64,000 nt of DNA from the NCBI GenBank assembly GCA_963580285.1, contig OY757026.1, positions 82,682,651-82,746,650 of the forward strand. The letters run 5' to 3'. Both the position numbers and the translations under genes were made by a program. Position 1 is the first letter of the stretch; every line of letters begins with the position of its first letter. The DNA comes from Lucinisca nassula (Eukaryota > Mollusca > Bivalvia > Lucinida > Lucinidae). Shown here in pieces: positions 10,478 through 21,290 of the stretch. Below the pieces are notes generated by a model. That model saw only the letters and a program-made list of their open reading frames with translations. It did not search any database and was not told the DNA's origin.

Positions 10478-11803
10478 ATGGCTGAAGGATTTGATTTTGA
10501 GAATCCTACATTTGGCAGAGATGATTATTATGATGATGATGATATAGATTCCAAATTACCTATGGCCCCTGATGATAGAGATCAGAGTATTATTCTAAAT
10601 CTTGGTGATATGATTGATGACTTAAGAGGAGAGCTCGAACAGACCTCTCTTCAACACTATAAATAAAAACTTGTAAAGACGTTTTATGATAAAATAAGCA
10701 AGCGCTATCAAATTAGCCAGACAAAGTAGATTATGATCAGTTTAGATTATCCGATGATAAAACTTTATATTGGGTTGTCGGCGACAAAGAAATCAGAATT
10801 ACTGCAAAGCAAGGCCCAGCAACATTTCTTTCTTTGGGTTCTTTAGCAAAAGAATACAACCGTGTAGTAGGTAGTGGTGGAACACGGGCTATCAGACAAT
10901 ATTTAAATTTACCAGAATATCAAAGCAAAACAAAGATAACTCAACATATTCTGGGAAGTACGCGAAATGATTTGCTAAATGCTGAAGAACAAATACCACT
11001 AAAAGATTTGTCTTCAACCAAAGATGTGCAAAATGTAGTAGACACTGCAAATAATATTGAGACCACTCTTACATCTCTTTTTAGCAATTTAGAGCAGCTG
11101 CCAGAAGTTAAAAATGCCCGCTCACAAACAGAAGATCTAACATTAAGAGAACTGGAAGCGCTAGATAGGAGACTACAATCTATTCGCGGTGAACTTACAA
11201 ATAACTTAGCAAAGCTGACAAACATTGATGATGACATAGTCAAAGAAAAACGAAAATTACAAGAAGCTGAAGATGAAATTAGCAGAAAAGACATAACAGC
11301 TCGTTTGAAAAACCTTGAAGATCAGAGAGCAGTAAGACTTGAGGCTGCTAGCGAAAACAGAGAAGCATTACGTAGTCAGATAAGTAGAATAAAAGAAACA
11401 ATCACCAGGGTATTAGAAGAAGACAAAACACTTGGCGAGAGAATTAAAACGTTATTCAGAGAACAAGGAATTACAATTGTTAGTGTTTTAACTGCTTTTG
11501 GAATGATTATTGGTGTTATTGTTGAGGCTGTTATTCCTACTGCTGGTGGCGTCTCTATAACCCCTAAACCCCCGTCAAAAGATGGTATAGAAAATTGAAT
11601 AAAAAACATTGGTAAACTATTAGCCAATATTGCAGGAAAAGCAGCAGAAGCACTACCTGGTATTTATTGGCGCCATTGTGTCTTGGTTGTTGTCTACTAC
11701 TGGAAAAGTGATTAATTGGTTTGGCGAACATCTCTGGGCAGTGGTTATCCTTGTTGTAGGATTATTGTATGCAGCTGCAAGAGAGTATATTAGTAAATCC
11801 TGA
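10478..11803 (+). pseudogene. Coiled-coil membrane protein, copy A (broken)
   Basis: Begins MAEGFDFENPTF, like copy C, with an Asp-rich N-terminal part. A stop follows at LQHYK and frameshifts occur around 10700-10830. A 254-codon open stretch then holds long heptad-like helices, and the C-terminal hydrophobic part (VSVLTAFGMIIGVIVEAVIP) is interrupted again by a stop and shifts after 11594. The N-terminal and coiled-coil parts resemble copy C but not copy B. It ends tail-to-tail with the next gene, overlapping by 14 bp. Confidence 0.8.
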
Positions 11804-13077
11804 GTGCAATAATACCTATTACTATACTTCCTACTATTAATGCTGTTTTGTTGTCTTCGTGTTGTATTGCTTCTTTTGTAGTCTTTGTTTGAACAGTTTG
11901 ATGTTTAACAGGTTCTGGTAGAGATTTCTTTGTTGGAGTTCCCTGAACATTGTGAGTTTGTTTTGGTCGCACAGGTTTTAGTGTTTACACCATTGTTTAA
12001 CCCAAGATCCTGAGTATCAGTGGCTATGACAATTTCATTGTTATAATCTTGTATTGTACCAATACGTAATTTCATATTGCTTTGTGTCATGTATAATCCA
12101 ATTCCATATGTGTAATCAACTTTACTTTCGGCATACTTTAGTGTATTCTGATATCTTGCTAATTGACCAGGTAAATCTACAGGGCTGTTTATTGCATATT
12201 CAACGTTAGCAAGAAACTGCTTTTGTGCATCAAAGGCAGTACCAGTTCCTAAGATGTCTGTTCCAGTTTGTGATTGGGCACTTAAAATTGCCCAGCAATA
12301 TGTTCTGATACTTTCGTTGATGCGCTCGACGCCTGCTTTGGTAAAGCCTTTGGCCTTGTCAATTATAAATGTTGATCATGCATTCTTTGATGGGGCGCCT
12401 TGTGCTATAAAATAAATATGTATTACTTAATTGGTTTGTTTTCCGGTAAAAGTAAACCTTGACTTGTAATATTCCACACCCAAGTCAAATGCCTGATATT
12501 CATCACCAATCCATGGATTCTTTCTCCATGCATATGGTTTCCATCCTTTCTTCCATTGGTATATTCTACCAAGGCCTTGATTATCGTCTTGTTTTTGCCT
12601 TCAGTCAGTGTTAACATCAACATTAAATTCATTGCAGATTTTTTCATATGCACTTCGGTCATAGCTATTTTTAAAAGCATTCCAGCTTGAAACTTGTGGT
12701 AATGCAGCACTTATTTCTTTGAGTATTCTTCTTATTTGGTAGTAAATATGAAACATGAACATTGAACAAATCATACCTGTGTCTTTGAGATGGTCATTAA
12801 AGTCAACGCCACATCCAGTAGTGGCACACCAGATTGCAAAGTGTAACTGATTCTGCCAAAAAGACATCCGATCGGTTCTCCATTTGACAACAATTGCATC
12901 TTTATTTACATGTGGAAGGATATACTTTTCTAGTATATTTGGAAAAGAAACCTTGAAGCTTTTGCCATCTGACGTAACCATTATATTTTAATTAATAATA
13001 TCAACTGTTTTGACTTTAAAAACACCACCAGATTGATAGTGGGCCTCGGGGTTATATTTGAATTCTTTAGGTATCAT
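11790..13077 (-). pseudogene. 412-residue-type tail-anchored protein, diverged version, copy A
   Basis: Position, length, start (MIPKEFKYN), the WCATTGCGVDF block and the C-terminal anchor (ALIVGSIVIGIIALRIY) identify it with the intact copy C gene. Its N-terminal two thirds are far more diverged from B and C than the neighbouring genes are. Several stops and frameshifts break it. The C-terminal Pro/Lys linker is shorter. Confidence 0.78.
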
Positions 13078-13093
13078 TTTTTATTTATGAAAA
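13078..13093. promoter_or_regulatory. 16-bp divergent start region, copy A
   Basis: Sixteen A/T-rich bases separate the ATG of the minus-strand 412-type gene from the ATG of the plus-strand minor capsid gene. The spacing is identical in B and C. Confidence 0.5.
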
Positions 13094-13766
13094 ATGTATC
13101 ATACAATTTCTGATATTAATAAAACAATACACTTGCAACAATATATAGATAACAAATGTGGTATTAAGATAATTGGTTTGAAGAGTTTTACTTATACTAT
13201 AGGTTGGTATAATTTGATTGATGAATATATCCAAAAAGGAACAGATAACGCAATACGTTTAGATTCAGGATTTTACAGTTTCCAACAAATAGCAGATATA
13301 TTTCAAAGTAATAATATTGTATTATCTGTAAATGAAACAAATGGCATAGTGCTTTTGAACATTGACCGTTGATTTAAAAATAAGCAAAGGATTAACGGAA
13401 ACGCTAGGCCTCGGAAATAAAAGACGATTTAAGGCTAATCAAACATATGAAGGAGAAATGCCTTTAAATTTTGCACCTTATAAACAACTATATGTTCATC
13501 TTAAGCAGATAAATAGTGCTTACAATTTCTTTGATGGTGCTCCTAGTAATATCCTTGGTGTTGTTTCTGTTGAAAATAAATCATTTGGAGATATTGTTCA
13601 TGCACGTTTTAGTAATCCGGAATATAAACAATTAACACATGGTGATATATCAGAATTAAGTATAAGCGTTTGTGATGAGAATGGCCAGAAAATAAACAAC
13701 AATGGTTTACCAATTAGTTGTGTGTTAGAAATTTTTTTAATTAAAAATGAGTATATTTGGTGTTAA
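13094..13766 (+). pseudogene. Putative minor capsid protein, copy A (frameshifted)
   Basis: Matches the intact 215-residue genes of B and C (MYHTISDINKTIHLQQYID at the start, LPISCVLEI at the end). A frameshift occurs near 13371, and an extra T near the end removes the normal stop so that the frame runs on to 13766 over the start of the first fibre gene. Confidence 0.8.
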
Positions 13767-14228
13767 AAAGTATGAGAATAATACAACTTTACGTGTTGAT
13801 GATATAAATAGCAGAATATCAAATTTAGATAATATATTACAAACGTTCATACAAATGAATACATTACAATATTTGCTGAATCAAAAGGCCCTTTAACTAG
13901 AGATAAGATGTTTTCATTTGGAAATGGGGGGAGAGAGCTAACGACCGGTTATACTGTGATGAAAGATGGTTATATTATAAGTATGGGCCTGTCGTGTGAA
14001 AAGTAAAAAAATGAAGTGTGGGTTACTGTGATGGTGGATGGGGAAGTTTTGAGTGGGTGTATAGTTTATTTGGAAGACACACAAAGTGTACATCGCAATT
14101 TTGATAAACCATTTTTAGTTAAGGCAGGAAGTGTTATTAATTTTTTGAGTGTACTCAATAATCCTACTGCGGTTAATTCTGTTGTCTCATTATTAATTGA
14201 ATTCAAAAATTATATATATAAAAATTGA
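13747..14228 (+). pseudogene. Fibre-like protein 1, copy A (broken)
   Basis: Starts MSIFGVKKYENNTTLRVDD. A one-base change near 13843 shifts the frame, and a TAA at 14004 interrupts the head domain. The head sequence (VTVMVDGEVLSGC, KAGSVINFLSV) matches fibre 1 of B and C rather than fibres 2 or 3. Confidence 0.8.
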
Positions 14229-14714
14229 GTATATTTGGTGTAAAAATATACAACAGATAAGAATAATTTGACTTTGCGTATTGATGAAGTACATAAAAAA
14301 TTAGGAAATTTAAATAATAGATTACAAAACGTTTATACAAGTGAATTCATTACAATAACCGCCGAATCAAATGGCCCACTAACTATGGGTAAAATATTTT
14401 CATTTGGAAATGGAGGTAGAGAGCGAACGGCTGGTTATGTTATGATGAAGGATGGTTATATTAAAAGTATTAGCCTGTCGAGTGTATCGTCGCTTGGTGG
14501 GGTGATAGTTGGCGTGTTGGTGAATGGGGAACGTTTTGGAAGGGTGTAGCGGCATCGCTTTAGATAGTGAAACAATAAGTACACATTTTAATTTTGTCAC
14601 CCCTTGTTTAGTTAAAGCTGGAAGTGTTATTAATTTTATTAGTGTAGAGACTAACAAAACTGCAGTTAATACTGTTGTCTCGTTATTAATTGAACTCAAA
14701 AAAATAAAAATAAA
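14225..14714 (+). pseudogene. Fibre-like protein 2, copy A (start codon lost)
   Basis: The usual MSIFGVK start reads TTG instead of ATG at 14225. A short stalk (LHKKLGNLNNRLQNVYT) and head follow, with a frameshift near 14540. Its normal stop is also lost, so the frame runs through LLIELKKIKIK into the ATG of the PTAP protein. Copy A has no third, long-stalked fibre; this gene is followed directly by the PTAP gene. Confidence 0.78.
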
Positions 14715-14715
14715 A

Positions 14716-15016
14716 ATGAAGCAACCTACAGCGCCGAATTTATATCCAGATTTGCCTAATGAAGACGGACAAAATTATAGATTACAGAAGATATCAGAGA
14801 TAGAAAAACAATTAATGAAAGAAACAGACATCAGAAAAGCTTTATATAAAAAGTATAAACGGGGGATTAACATTACTGATAGTGTTGATACTGCGTTAAT
14901 TTCTTCAAGTGTTATTTTTGCAGGTGTTGGTTTAGCTGTTCCAATTATGTTGCCGTTGGCAATTGCTGCTGTTGTGTGTGGAGGTTTAGGGGCTTGTGTT
15001 AAACTTGTTAGGCGTA
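14716..15016 (+). pseudogene. PTAP/YPDL membrane protein, 5' part, cut by copy B
   Basis: First ~100 codons of the gene seen intact at 15830-16471 and 59499-60137. PTAP (residues 4-7), YPDL (10-13) and the hydrophobic hairpin are kept. The gene stops after VKLVRR, where copy B is inserted. The 3' part continues at 30198. Confidence 0.88.
15011..15016. repeat. 6-bp target duplication of copy B, left (GGCGTA)
   Basis: GGCGTA is repeated at 30198-30203. Removing one copy and everything between rejoins the interrupted gene of copy A in frame with its homologs. Six bases is the usual Polinton duplication. Confidence 0.95.
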
Positions 15017-15334
15017 ACACAATATGGACCGGGTATAACCCCCCCCCCAAAATAAAAAAAATTTTTTTGCTTCTTCAGACCACCCTAAAAATATAGCTGC
15101 TCCAGACCACCCCCCCCCAAAAAAAAAAAAAAAAAAAAATATTTTTTTTCTTCATACTCCAAGTACCCCCTACTAGAGTGATGAAAAAAACACACCTCGA
15201 AAAATACTTAAAACTCAGTAACCTGTAATTCTTGTTCGTAGAAACTACCTCTGATTTCTTCGCCTTTTAAATCATTTATTTTATAAGTAACAGGATTTGT
15301 ATTTAAAACTTTTTCAATAACAAATATTTCTCTT
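15017..15334. repeat. Terminal inverted repeat, left (copy B)
   Basis: Inverted match to 29876-30197. The outer part holds C- and A-homopolymer runs and the element-specific motif tctggagcagcta in inverse form. The inner part is a remnant of the integrase 3' end, because the repeat reaches into that gene at the other terminus. Confidence 0.92.
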
Positions 15335-15829
15335 ATGTGTCTTCCGTGACGCACTGATCTTTGCGGTTAACCACAAGTACGCTAAATGGTGGTTGTCAAA
15401 CAAGTATTTACCGCAACTAAGGAGGTGTTTACATTTTATTTTTGTGTCGTTAAGCATGTATTTACTGCAACTAAGGAGGTGTTGGTGGTTTGCGGTTTGA
15501 CAAAATTGAAAATGAAAAATATTTATTGTGTTTGTTGAAGTCGTATTTAGTAAGGAAGGTGTACATATTACAAACACTTAAGGAGTCTGATCTGGGTCTG
15601 CACGTAAAAAAATGTGTGGTGTACATATTTGCCTTTTTATTCTTTCATTTTTCGGGTACTAAAGGTCTGAAAGGTCTGTAAGTCGTAATCAAAGTACAGA
15701 CAGGTCTGAAAGTCGTAATCAAAGTACAGAAAGGTCTGAAAGTTAATCAAAGCATTGAAAGGACAATGAATGCGTAGCTTTTAACAGGCAAAGAATTAGA
15801 ATGGAAATAAAATGAAGAAATCTGCATAT
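15335..15829. repeat. Noncoding subterminal region with two direct-repeat sets (copy B)
   Basis: No gene is visible. A ~30-bp unit around GTATTTACCGCAACTAAGGA occurs twice (about 15400 and 15458), and a ~30-bp unit around GGTCTGAAAGTCGTAATCAA occurs about three times (15660-15740). Copy C has an unrelated repeat set at the same place, so the region is fast-evolving and may be regulatory or a replication-associated spacer. Confidence 0.65.
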
Positions 15830-16471
15830 TTAGTTTACGCTCCTATAAATAGGTGGTGGGTCATTAATTATTGTAACTTTATTAAATAAAATCAAGCATT
15901 TCCTATTTTTTTTTACCTCGGTTAAAGCCTGGGCCTTGCCTTCCTCAATAAGTTTTTTTCTTTCCGTTTCACTTAATCCTGTTTGTTTTGAATGTATGCA
16001 ATCTTTCAGTTTATTATATTTATCTAATTCATCTAAAATCAACTTAAATTCATTTTCAGATATCTGCCCATCTGTCAAAGCCTTAGAAATCAAATCTTTT
16101 ATACTATTCAACTTACTATCAGCAATAGTTTTAATTTCATAATGTTTTTTTTTTGTTTTTGCATGTAATTTACGTCTCACTAACTTAACACAAACACCCA
16201 GAGACCCACACACAACAGCAGCAATTTCCAACGGTAACATAATTGGAACAGCTAAACCAACACCAGCCATAATAGCACTTGAAGAAATTAACGCAGTATC
16301 AAGACAACCAGTAAAATTAATTCCACGTTTATACTTTTTGTATAATGCCTTTCTTACATACCTCTCTTTCATTAATTGTTTTTCTATCTCTGATATCTTC
16401 TGTAATCTATAATTTTGTCCATCTTCAATAGGCAAGTCTGGATATAAATTCGGGGCTGTAGGTTGTTTCAT
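15830..16471 (-). CDS. Membrane protein with PTAP, YPDL and PPxY motifs (copy B, intact)
   Basis: A 213-residue protein of unknown function, found in all three copies. The N-terminus carries PTAP at residues 4-7 and YPDL at 10-13, and the C-terminus ends in NDPPPIYRSVN with a PPxY motif. In retroviruses and other enveloped viruses such motifs recruit TSG101, ALIX and NEDD4-type ligases for budding. Residues about 58-98 form a Gly/Ala-rich hydrophobic hairpin, followed by a charged helical region (residues 110-190). The ORF is intact and ends the gene cluster next to the left terminus. A budding or membrane-exit role is an inference. Confidence 0.8.
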   Translation of the reverse strand: MKQPTAPNLYPDLPIEDGQNYRLQKISEIEKQLMKERYVRKALYKKYKRGINFTGCLDTALISSSAIMAGVGLAVPIMLPLEIAAVVCGSLGVCVKLVRRKLHAKTKKKHYEIKTIADSKLNSIKDLISKALTDGQISENEFKLILDELDKYNKLKDCIHSKQTGLSETERKKLIEEGKAQALTEVKKNRKCLILFNKVTIINDPPPIYRSVN

Positions 16472-16479
16472 TTTTATAG

Positions 16480-17141
16480 TTATTTTTTGAATTCAATTAA
16501 TAACGAGACAACAGTATTAGTCGCAGTTTTATTATTCTGCCCACTCACAAAGGTAATAACACTTCCAGCTTTAACTAAACAAGGGGTGGTAAAATTATAA
16601 TGTATGCCTATTGTTCCACTATTTAAAACGAATCCGCTGCACCCTTCCAAATGTTCCCCATTCACCAACACGCCAACTATCACCCCTTCAAGCGACGATA
16701 CACTCGACAGGCCAATACTTTTAATATAACCATCCTTCATCATAACATAACCAGCAGTTCGCTCTCTACCTCCATCCCCAAATGAAAATATTTTACCCAC
16801 AGTTAGTGGGCCTTTTGATTCGGCTGTTATTGTAATGTATTCACTTGTATCAATGTTTTGTAAACTATTATTTAATTTTGTTATTCTTCCTTGTAAATCA
16901 CAGAAACGCGAAACTAAACTATTATCTAAATCACCAACACGTAAATCTAAATTATTACAGTATGATCTGTTATTTTTTTATGTAAATCTCCGACACGTGA
17001 AGTTAAATCAATATTATTATTTATTATTTTTCTATTTAAATTATCTGTTATTTTTGTAAATTTATCTGTTATTTTTCTATGCAAATCATCAACACGTAAA
17101 GCCAGATTATTCCCATACTTTTTAGTGCCAAATATACTCAT
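16480..17141 (-). pseudogene. Fibre-like protein 3, long stalk (copy B, frameshifted)
   Basis: Starts MSIFGTKKYGNN. The stalk consists of repeats resembling LRVDDLHRKITD and LTSRVGDLHKKITDH, typical of a trimeric coiled coil. Two extra bases near 16955 shift the frame before the head domain. The head (GYVMMKDGYIKSIGLSS, KAGSVITFVSG) is open from 16800. The stalk is about five residues shorter than in copy C. Confidence 0.8.
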
Positions 17142-17150
17142 TTTTTATAT

Positions 17151-17624
17151 TTATTTTTTGAATTCAATTAATAACGAGACAACAGTATTAACTGTAGTTT
17201 TATTAGTCTCTAGACTAAAAAAATTAATAACACTTCCAGCTTTAACTAAACAAGGGGTGACAAAATTAAAATGTGTACTTTTTGTTGCACTATCTAAAGC
17301 GAGGCCACTGCACCCTTCCAAAACTTTCCCATTCACCAACACGCCAACTTTCACCTTACCAAGCGACGATACACTCGACAGGCTTATACTTTTAATATAG
17401 CCATCCTTCATCATAACATAACCAACCGCTCCCTCTCTACCTCCATTTCGAAATGAAAATATTTTACCACTAGTTAGTGGGCCATTTGATTCGGCGGTTA
17501 TTGTAATGAATTCATTTGTATAAACGTTTTGTAATCTATTATTTAAATTTCCTAATTTTTTATGTAATTAATCAATACGCAAATTCGCTGTTGTTGTATA
17601 TTTTTTTACACCAAATATACTCAT
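17151..17624 (-). pseudogene. Fibre-like protein 2, short stalk (copy B, one nonsense codon)
   Basis: Length (158 codons) and frame agree with the intact copy C gene at 58346. A single GAA-to-TAA change in the stalk, at LRID*LHKKL, truncates it. The head domain also has Gly-to-Arg in FRNGG. Spacing to the neighbouring fibres is only a few bases. Confidence 0.82.
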
Positions 17625-17626
17625 TT

Positions 17627-18082
17627 TTATATATAATTTTTAAATTCAATTAATAATGAGGCAACACTATTAACCGCAGTATAATTATTCAGTACACTCA
17701 AAAAATTAATAACACGTCCTGCCTTAACTAAAAATGGTTTATCAAAATCGCGATGTACACTTTGTGTGTCTTCCAAATAAACTATACACCCACTCAAAAC
17801 TTCCCCATCCACCATCACAGTAACCCGCACTTCATCTTTTGACTTTTCACACGACAGGCCCATACTTATAATATAACCATCTTTCATCATAACATAACCA
17901 ACCGCTCCCTCTCTACCTCCATTTCCAAATGAAAACATCTTATCTCTAGATAAAGAGCCTTTTGATTCAGCATATATTGTAATGTATTCATTTGTATGAA
18001 CGTTTTGTAAAATATTATCTAAATTTGATATTCTGCTATCAACACGTAAAATATTATTATTCTTAACACCAAATATACTCAT
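17627..18082 (-). CDS. Fibre-like protein 1, very short stalk (copy B, intact)
   Basis: A 151-residue protein with an MSIFGVK start, one short heptad stretch (residues 12-30) and a ~115-residue beta-rich-looking head ending in VASLLIEFKNYI. It is a paralog of the next two genes. Position after the capsid genes, the stalk-plus-head layout and tandem duplication suggest a virion fibre or spike that contacts host cells, by analogy with adenovirus fibres. No family match is certain. Confidence 0.72.
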   Translation of the reverse strand: MSIFGVKNNNILRVDSRISNLDNILQNVHTNEYITIYAESKGSLSRDKMFSFGNGGREGAVGYVMMKDGYIISMGLSCEKSKDEVRVTVMVDGEVLSGCIVYLEDTQSVHRDFDKPFLVKAGRVINFLSVLNNYTAVNSVASLLIEFKNYI

Positions 18083-18088
18083 TTTTAA

Positions 18089-18736
18089 TCATAAAATTTC
18101 TAACACACAACAAATTGGTAAACCATTGTTGTTTATTTTCTGGCCATTCTCATCACAAACGCTTATACTTAATTCTGAAATATCACCATGGGTTAATTGT
18201 TTATATTCCGGATTACTAAAACGTGTATGAACAATATCACCAAACGATTTATTCTCAACAGAAACAACCCCAAGAATATTACTAGGAGCACCATCAAAGA
18301 AATTGCAAGCACTATTTATCTGCTCAAGATGAACATATAGTTGTTTATAAGGTGCACAATTTAACGGTATTTCTCCCTCATATGTTTGATTTGCGTTAAA
18401 TCGTCTTTTATTTCCGAGGCCTAAAATTTCCTTTAATCCTTTGCTTATTTTTAAACCAACGGTCGACATTTTTAACAACACTATGCCATTTGTTTCATTT
18501 ACAGATAATACAATATTATTACTTTGAAATATATCTGCTATTTGTTGGAAACTGTAAAATCCTGAAGGTAAACGTATTGGTCTTTCTGTTCCTTTTTGGA
18601 TTGATTCATCAACCAAATTATGCCAACCTATAGTATAAGTAAAACTCTTCAATCCAATTCTCTTAATACCACATTTGTTACCTATATATTGTTGTAAATA
18701 TATTGTTTTATTAATATCGGAAATTGTATGATACAT
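18089..18736 (-). CDS. Putative minor capsid protein (copy B, intact)
   Basis: A 215-residue ORF, soluble-looking and without membrane segments. Predicted strand-rich blocks are LRLPSGFYSFQQIADIF-like in the N-terminal half and QLYVHLEQINSACNFF and LPICCVLEIL in the C-terminal half. Divergent from the 412-type gene by 16 bp and followed by the fibre genes at 6 bp. The call as a penton-like or vertex protein is made from context: one per element, between capsid and fibres, and strictly conserved between copies. Confidence 0.6.
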   Translation of the reverse strand: MYHTISDINKTIYLQQYIGNKCGIKRIGLKSFTYTIGWHNLVDESIQKGTERPIRLPSGFYSFQQIADIFQSNNIVLSVNETNGIVLLKMSTVGLKISKGLKEILGLGNKRRFNANQTYEGEIPLNCAPYKQLYVHLEQINSACNFFDGAPSNILGVVSVENKSFGDIVHTRFSNPEYKQLTHGDISELSISVCDENGQKINNNGLPICCVLEIL

Positions 18737-18752
18737 TTTTTACACATAAAAA
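18737..18752. promoter_or_regulatory. 16-bp divergent start region (copy B)
   Basis: The only spacer between the minor capsid gene and the 412-type gene. It is a T-run followed by an A-run, near-palindromic. On the plus side the expected ATG has changed to GTG. Confidence 0.5.
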
Positions 18753-19992
18753 GTGATACCAAAAGAATTCAAGTACAATCCCAATGCATCATATAACCAC
18801 AATACTAAATATACCAAAAAGAATATTGAACTTGTAAAACAAACAATTTATGTTAACAAAGATGATCATTTTCCAGTAACGTTTCTCAACTTATTTCAAA
18901 AATATCAAAATCCAACATTACACACCAATGAACCGTGGAATACATGGTTTCATTCATCATTTGGCTGGTGGCAATGTCAATTAAATTTTGCCGTTTGGTG
19001 TGCCACTGCAGGATGTGGAGTAAGTTATCAAGACCATTTACAAAACACTTCAGGATTAACTAAAACAGTATATACATTTCATGTTTATTATTGTATTGCT
19101 AGTATTTTGAAAGAACTTAAAACACCTTTACCGACAGATGTATCATTCTGTTATTACAAAAACCCATACGACAAAGCAACATACCAAAAGTTATGCAATG
19201 AATTCGATGTTTCACCTAGCACGGATTGGAGGCAAAAACTGGAAAGTAGTTCTAAATGTAGTGGTCTCGGGAGTTACACACAATATTTTAAACCAGATGG
19301 AAAATACAGACAAGATCATCAAAGTGATGGGCCATTCTTTAATCCAAATGATAAAATTGAACATACAGTAAATATAAGTGAGGCATGGGCAATGTTTATA
19401 TAAGACAAATCAGAAGGCTTCACAAAACCAGGTGTTGAACGAATTAACGAAAGCATTAGAACGCTTGTATGGGCACTATTAGGAGCACAATCTCAAACAC
19501 GTGTAGAAATACTAAAAATAGGCACAGGATTTGATGCTAAAAAAACAATTCTTAGCAAATGTTCAAGATGCAATTAACAGTCCAATCGATTTGCCTACTC
19601 AAATATCAAAATATCAAAATGTATTGAAATACGCAAGAAGTAAAGTTGATTACACATATGGACTTGGTCTCTATATGTCTCCCAGTGATATGATATTACA
19701 AATTGGCACTATCGCTGGATATAATAATAAAATTGTAATTGCAACATCGGAGTGTTCGCTTGGTTTCAATAATGATGTAAATGTTAAACCTGTTGCACCT
19801 ACTACACAACCTGCAACTATACAAGGCGCACCAACAAAGAAATCTCTACCAGAACCTGTTGAAAAGAAACAAACAAAGAAATCTATACCAGAACCTGTTG
19901 AAAAGAAACAAGCAACACAACACGAAGACAACAAAACAGCATTAATAGTAGGAAGTATAGTAATAGGTATTATTGCACTCAGGATTTATTAA
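18753..19992 (+). pseudogene. 412-residue-type tail-anchored protein (copy B, broken)
   Basis: Nearly identical to the intact copy C gene. The start codon reads GTG, a TAA follows AWAMFI at about 19400, and a one-base insertion near 19540 shifts the frame. The Lys/Pro repeat linker (two KKSxPEPVEKKQ-like units) and the C-terminal anchor are intact in the last frame. It overlaps the coiled-coil gene tail-to-tail by 14 bp. Confidence 0.85.
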
Positions 19993-21261
19993 TATACTCT
20001 CTTGCAGCTGCATACAATAATCCTACAATAAGGACAAGCAACGCCCAGAGATGTTCACCAAACCAGTTAACCACTTTTCCAGTAGTAGACAACAGCCAAG
20101 ACACAATGGAACCAATAATACCCGGTAGCGCTGCTGCTGCTTTTCCTGCAAGATTGGCTAATAGTTTACCAAGATTACTTAATTGTTTTTTTATCCAATT
20201 TTCTATACCATCTTTTGACGGTGGTTTAGGGGTTATAGAACCACTACCAGTAGTAGGAATAAAAGTCTCAACAATAACACCAATAATCATCCCAAAAGCA
20301 GTTAAAACACTAACAATTGTAATTCCTTGTTCTCTAAATAATGTTTCAATTCTCTCACCTAATGTAGTGTCTTCTTTTAATATCTTGTTGATTGTTTCCT
20401 TTATTCTATTTACCTGACTACGTAATTTATCTCTATTAACATTAATTACTTCTAATCTTGCACTTCTCTCAGACTCCAAACCTCTTATTCGCTCATTTAT
20501 CCTCTCTATTTGAAATTCATCTTTGTCTGCTTTCGCTTGTTCTAATTTATCTTTTTCTTTTGCTAAGTCTTTATTTGTTTCATTCAATTTAACCAATTCA
20601 TTTGCAACCTCTTCTTTAACACTTGTCATTGCTTTTAAAATACCATCCATTTCTCTTTTTGTCATATCTGTTTGTGTTCCTTGTTCATCAATAAATGACG
20701 TTTCTAATTCTTCTATTTCTTTAACAGCAGTTTCGGCTGCATTAGGCAAATCAATAATTTCTATATTATCAACATCGGGTAAATAATTTCTTACACCCTG
20801 TAAGTTTTCAATATTCTGTGGTGTTAATAATGGTTTATTTATAGATTTATAAGATATGTGTAATAAGTCTCTAATTGCTCTTGTCCCACCACGGCCAATA
20901 TTACCCTTTAAAGTACTCAGGCTTATAAAATCACTATCACCTCTTTTGGCAGTAATTTGAAATTTTTGATCCCAACCACTAAATATAGTGTTTTATAATC
21001 ATCACCAAGTTCAAAGTTTGTATAATCAATATATTCTGAGTCTAATCCTGTCTTTTCCTTTATAAACTTGTAATATTCTTTAACTGCATATTGTTTCTGT
21101 TCTACTTTTATCTTTGTTCTTGTATCAACATCACTGCCAGCAGTATTAATAGCATCAATTCGGTTTTGCATAGTTCTATTAAATTCATCATTATCATCTT
21201 TATCTGCATGCTGTTCATCATGGTCATCATCTTCAAATGTAGGATTTTCATATTCCGCCAT
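19979..21261 (-). pseudogene. Coiled-coil membrane protein, divergent N-terminal version (copy B)
   Basis: The N-terminal ORF (MAEYENPTFEDDD onwards, from 21261) and the coiled-coil segment (20749 onwards) are only distantly related to A and C. The last ~130 codons, starting near RSQVNRIKETINK and covering three hydrophobic stretches (GMIIGVIVE, LPGIIGSIVSWLL, LWALLVLIVGLLYAAA), are almost identical to copy C. The two ORFs are separated by frameshift or stop between 20750 and 20923. The pattern suggests a domain swap upstream of a conserved membrane module. Confidence 0.78.
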
Positions 21262-21290
21262 TTTTAACTATTAAATTTTTCCTTAAAAAA
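21262..21290. promoter_or_regulatory. 29-bp divergent start region (copy B)
   Basis: Lies between the coiled-coil gene and the major capsid gene. AT-rich, with TTTTTCCTTAAAAAA directly before the capsid ATG; the same bases occur in inverse orientation in copy C. Confidence 0.5.

Larger units (their letters stand above)
1..15016. mobile_element. Polinton/Maverick-like element, copy A, left part (degraded)
   Basis: This stretch carries the same gene order as copies B and C: DNA polymerase C-terminus, small proteins, packaging ATPase, capsid protein, coiled-coil protein, 412-residue-type protein, minor capsid, fibres and the PTAP protein. Almost every gene has stops or frameshifts, so the copy is old. 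Its left end lies outside the window. It is interrupted by a non-LTR retrotransposon (175-5954) and stops where copy B is inserted, resuming at 30198. Family assignment rests on the ATPase, the polymerase type and the capsid-like neighbours. Confidence 0.85.
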
